A stretch of DNA of 64,000 nt from Streptomyces sp. GQFP (GTDB lineage: Bacteria; Actinomycetota; Actinomycetes; Streptomycetales; Streptomycetaceae), in NCBI RefSeq assembly GCF_021545335.1, contig NZ_CP089312.1, positions 8,060,001-8,124,000 of the forward strand. The letters run 5' to 3'. The position numbers were made by a program, and so were the translations under genes. Positions within the stretch are counted from its first letter, which is position 1, and each line of letters begins with the position of its first letter. Shown in pieces: positions 62,682 through 64,000 of this stretch. Below the pieces are notes generated by a model. That model saw only the letters and a list, made by a program, of their open reading frames with translations, searched no databases and had not been told where the DNA came from.

Positions 62682-63130
62682 CCCGTTCCTCAAAAGGTTC
62701 TTGGCGCCCCATGTGGGCGCTGCCACAAGCTAGGGACGAACCTTTGTGGAGAACTGGGTAATTGATGTGGGGGGACTGAGAAATCGGGGCCGAAACACTC
62801 ACGAACAATTAAGGCGCGCGGCCCGTTTTCCGTGGTGTTCATGTGCCCGAGCACACGACAGCCGCCCCATGACCCGGTGCGTACCCCGCGGTCCCACGCG
62901 AGGTCCACCCCCACCCGGATGCGCCATGGAGCGGCTGTCGCCTTCCCCCCTCGGTGTGGTCCGTTTCGTACCGCGTCGTGCTGTGCGTACTACCGGAACC
63001 TCAGAGCATCAAGTGTGAAGCTCTGATGGAGAAGGCGTGTCGAGCATATGCCTGCGACCGGCCCGAACGCTACGGAGCAATCAATTCCACTTGTGCAGGT
63101 TGATACTTCGAACATGTGCGTGGGTGCCGC
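62682..63130. other. 449-bp intergenic region upstream of the ABC operon
   Basis: The permease promoter on the minus strand should lie in 62690-62830, which is less G+C-rich. A 7-bp inverted repeat TCAGAGC (63001-63007) pairs with 63020-63026. Open frames crossing here lack codon bias and recognisable domains. I see no gene. Confidence 0.45.
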
Positions 63131-63892
63131 TCAGCCGCGCCCCGCATACGGCATCGTCGTCGCCAGAACCGTAGCGAACTGCACATTTGCCTCCAACGGC
63201 AGCTCCGCCATGTGCCGTACGGTGCGCGCCACGTCAGCCACGTCCATGACGGGCTCAGGCGCCACCTCACCGTTCGCCTGCAGAGCGCCCGTTTGCATTC
63301 GCGCGGTCATGTCCGTCGCCGCGTTCCCGATGTCGATCTGCGACACCGCGATCCGGTACGGCCGTCCGTCCAGCGCCAACGCCTTGGTCAGGCCGGTCAG
63401 CGCGTGCTTGGTCGCGGTGTACGGCGCCGAGTGCGGCCGGGGTGTGTGCGCGGAGATCGACCCGTTGTTGATGATCCGGCCGCCCTGCGGATCCTGCTCC
63501 TTCAGCTGCCGGTACGCCGCCTGCGCGCACAGGAACGCCCCGTTGAGGTTGGTGTCGACGACGTGCCGCCACGCCTCGTACTCCAGGTCCTCGAACGCCA
63601 CCCCGCCGGGACCGAACGTCCCCGCGTTGTTGAACAGCAGGTCGAGCCGCCCGAACCGCTCCCGCACGGCCGTGAACAGGGCGGCCACGTCGTCGGGTTG
63701 GGCCACATCGGCCCGTACGACGAGAGAGTCACCGTCCGGCGCGAGCGCCGCCGTCTCCTCCAGCCGCTCGGTACGGCGTCCCGTGAGCGCCACCGACCAG
63801 CCTGCGCCGAGCAGTTCGAGGGCGACGGCGCGCCCGATCCCGGAACCGGCGCCGGTGACGACCGCGATCCTCGCCTGCTCCCCGGCCGTCAT
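63131..63892 (-). CDS. SDR-family oxidoreductase
   Basis: 253 residues. Classical short-chain dehydrogenase motifs: cofactor TGAGSGIG, NNAG, catalytic Ser in NNGSIS and Tyr-x3-Lys in YTATK. The Arg pair after the second strand (GRRTER) suggests NADP(H). The start ATG overlaps the stop of the upstream gene, so they form an operon. Substrate is not predictable. Confidence 0.94.
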   Translation of the reverse strand: MTAGEQARIAVVTGAGSGIGRAVALELLGAGWSVALTGRRTERLEETAALAPDGDSLVVRADVAQPDDVAALFTAVRERFGRLDLLFNNAGTFGPGGVAFEDLEYEAWRHVVDTNLNGAFLCAQAAYRQLKEQDPQGGRIINNGSISAHTPRPHSAPYTATKHALTGLTKALALDGRPYRIAVSQIDIGNAATDMTARMQTGALQANGEVAPEPVMDVADVARTVRHMAELPLEANVQFATVLATTMPYAGRG

Positions 63893-64000
63893 CGGCGGGC
63901 CTCGCCGGGGTAGCGCACGCCGATCTGCTCCCGGATGGTGTCCATCGTCCGCATGACGGCGAGGGTGCCGGCGAGCGGGACGAGCGGGGACTCGGTCTCG
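63889..64000 (-). CDS. Probable Gfo/Idh/MocA oxidoreductase, C-terminus only
   Basis: Only the last 36 residues are in the window (ending LAGTLAVMRTMDTIREQIGV, then RYPGEARR). This ending resembles Gfo/Idh/MocA-family dehydrogenases of Streptomyces. The TGA overlaps the ATG of the SDR gene. The family call is tentative. Confidence 0.5.
   Translation of the reverse strand, partial: ETESPLVPLAGTLAVMRTMDTIREQIGVRYPGEARR

Noticed and set aside
62746..63026. Short plus-strand frames upstream of the SDR gene
   Set aside because: No codon bias, no ribosome site of note, no domain; overlapping alternatives are equally open.

Overview
The window is very G+C-rich (about 70%), has dense GTG/ATG starts with 4-base stop/start overlaps, and carries Streptomyces hallmark families (DUF397/XRE/ATPase regulatory trio, LAL-type LuxR regulators, DUF5713, G+C-rich intergenic palindromes). 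It is almost certainly chromosomal DNA of a Streptomyces or close relative. No tRNA, rRNA, CRISPR array, IS element or integrase was recognised.

Left part (1-31.6 kb): an antiphage defence island. Its core is a BREX type 2 (phage growth limitation, Pgl) system on the minus strand, in transcriptional order pglW, pglX, (XRE regulator and DUF397 protein), pglY, pglZ. It is flanked by a DUF262 (GmrSD-like) protein cut by the window edge and a translationally coupled CBS-HEPN protein; by a Beta-family protein; by a two-gene AAA ATPase plus DUF4276 (TOPRIM-like) cassette; by a second, diverged PglX paralogue whose catalytic motif IV reads SEPPF instead of NPPY, followed by a SWIM zinc-finger protein; and by a DUF2075 nuclease-helicase. 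Expected roles: PglX modifies DNA, PglW is a kinase with a nuclease-like NERD domain, PglY is a large ATPase and PglZ an alkaline-phosphatase-fold protein. The extra modules look like independent or layered abortive-infection and restriction activities.

Middle and right part (32.2-58.7 kb): a Streptomyces contractile injection system (CIS). A large LAL regulator and a divergent smaller LuxR-type regulator sit at its left border. Structural genes follow: DUF4255 tail terminator and AAA+ ATPase; then, on the minus strand, an eCIS-core (DUF4157) protein and two tandem bitopic membrane proteins; then, on the plus strand, sheath, inner tube, a Zn-site assembly protein, a 52-aa DUF6760 protein, a 1228-aa Pro/Ala-rich repeat protein, a second tube-like protein, LysM hub, VgrG-like spike, gp25, baseplate J-like, a gpI-like baseplate protein, and a zinc-ribbon membrane protein. 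No capsid, portal, terminase, PAAR tip or tail-fibre gene was recognised, which fits a cytoplasmic or membrane-associated CIS rather than a prophage. Three membrane proteins in the cluster share the plan cytosolic N-terminus, one membrane helix, exported putative binding module, but with three different modules (ricin-B lectin, ChW-like, discoidin-like).

Right end (58.7-64 kb): ordinary chromosomal genes. These are an NTF2-like protein, an aldo/keto reductase with a MerR-type promoter signature, a MacB-like ABC exporter pair, an SDR oxidoreductase, and the C-terminal end of a probable Gfo/Idh/MocA oxidoreductase. The most unusual items are the apparently catalytically dead PglX paralogue with its SWIM partner, the CBS-HEPN protein, and the module-swapped tandem membrane proteins of the CIS.
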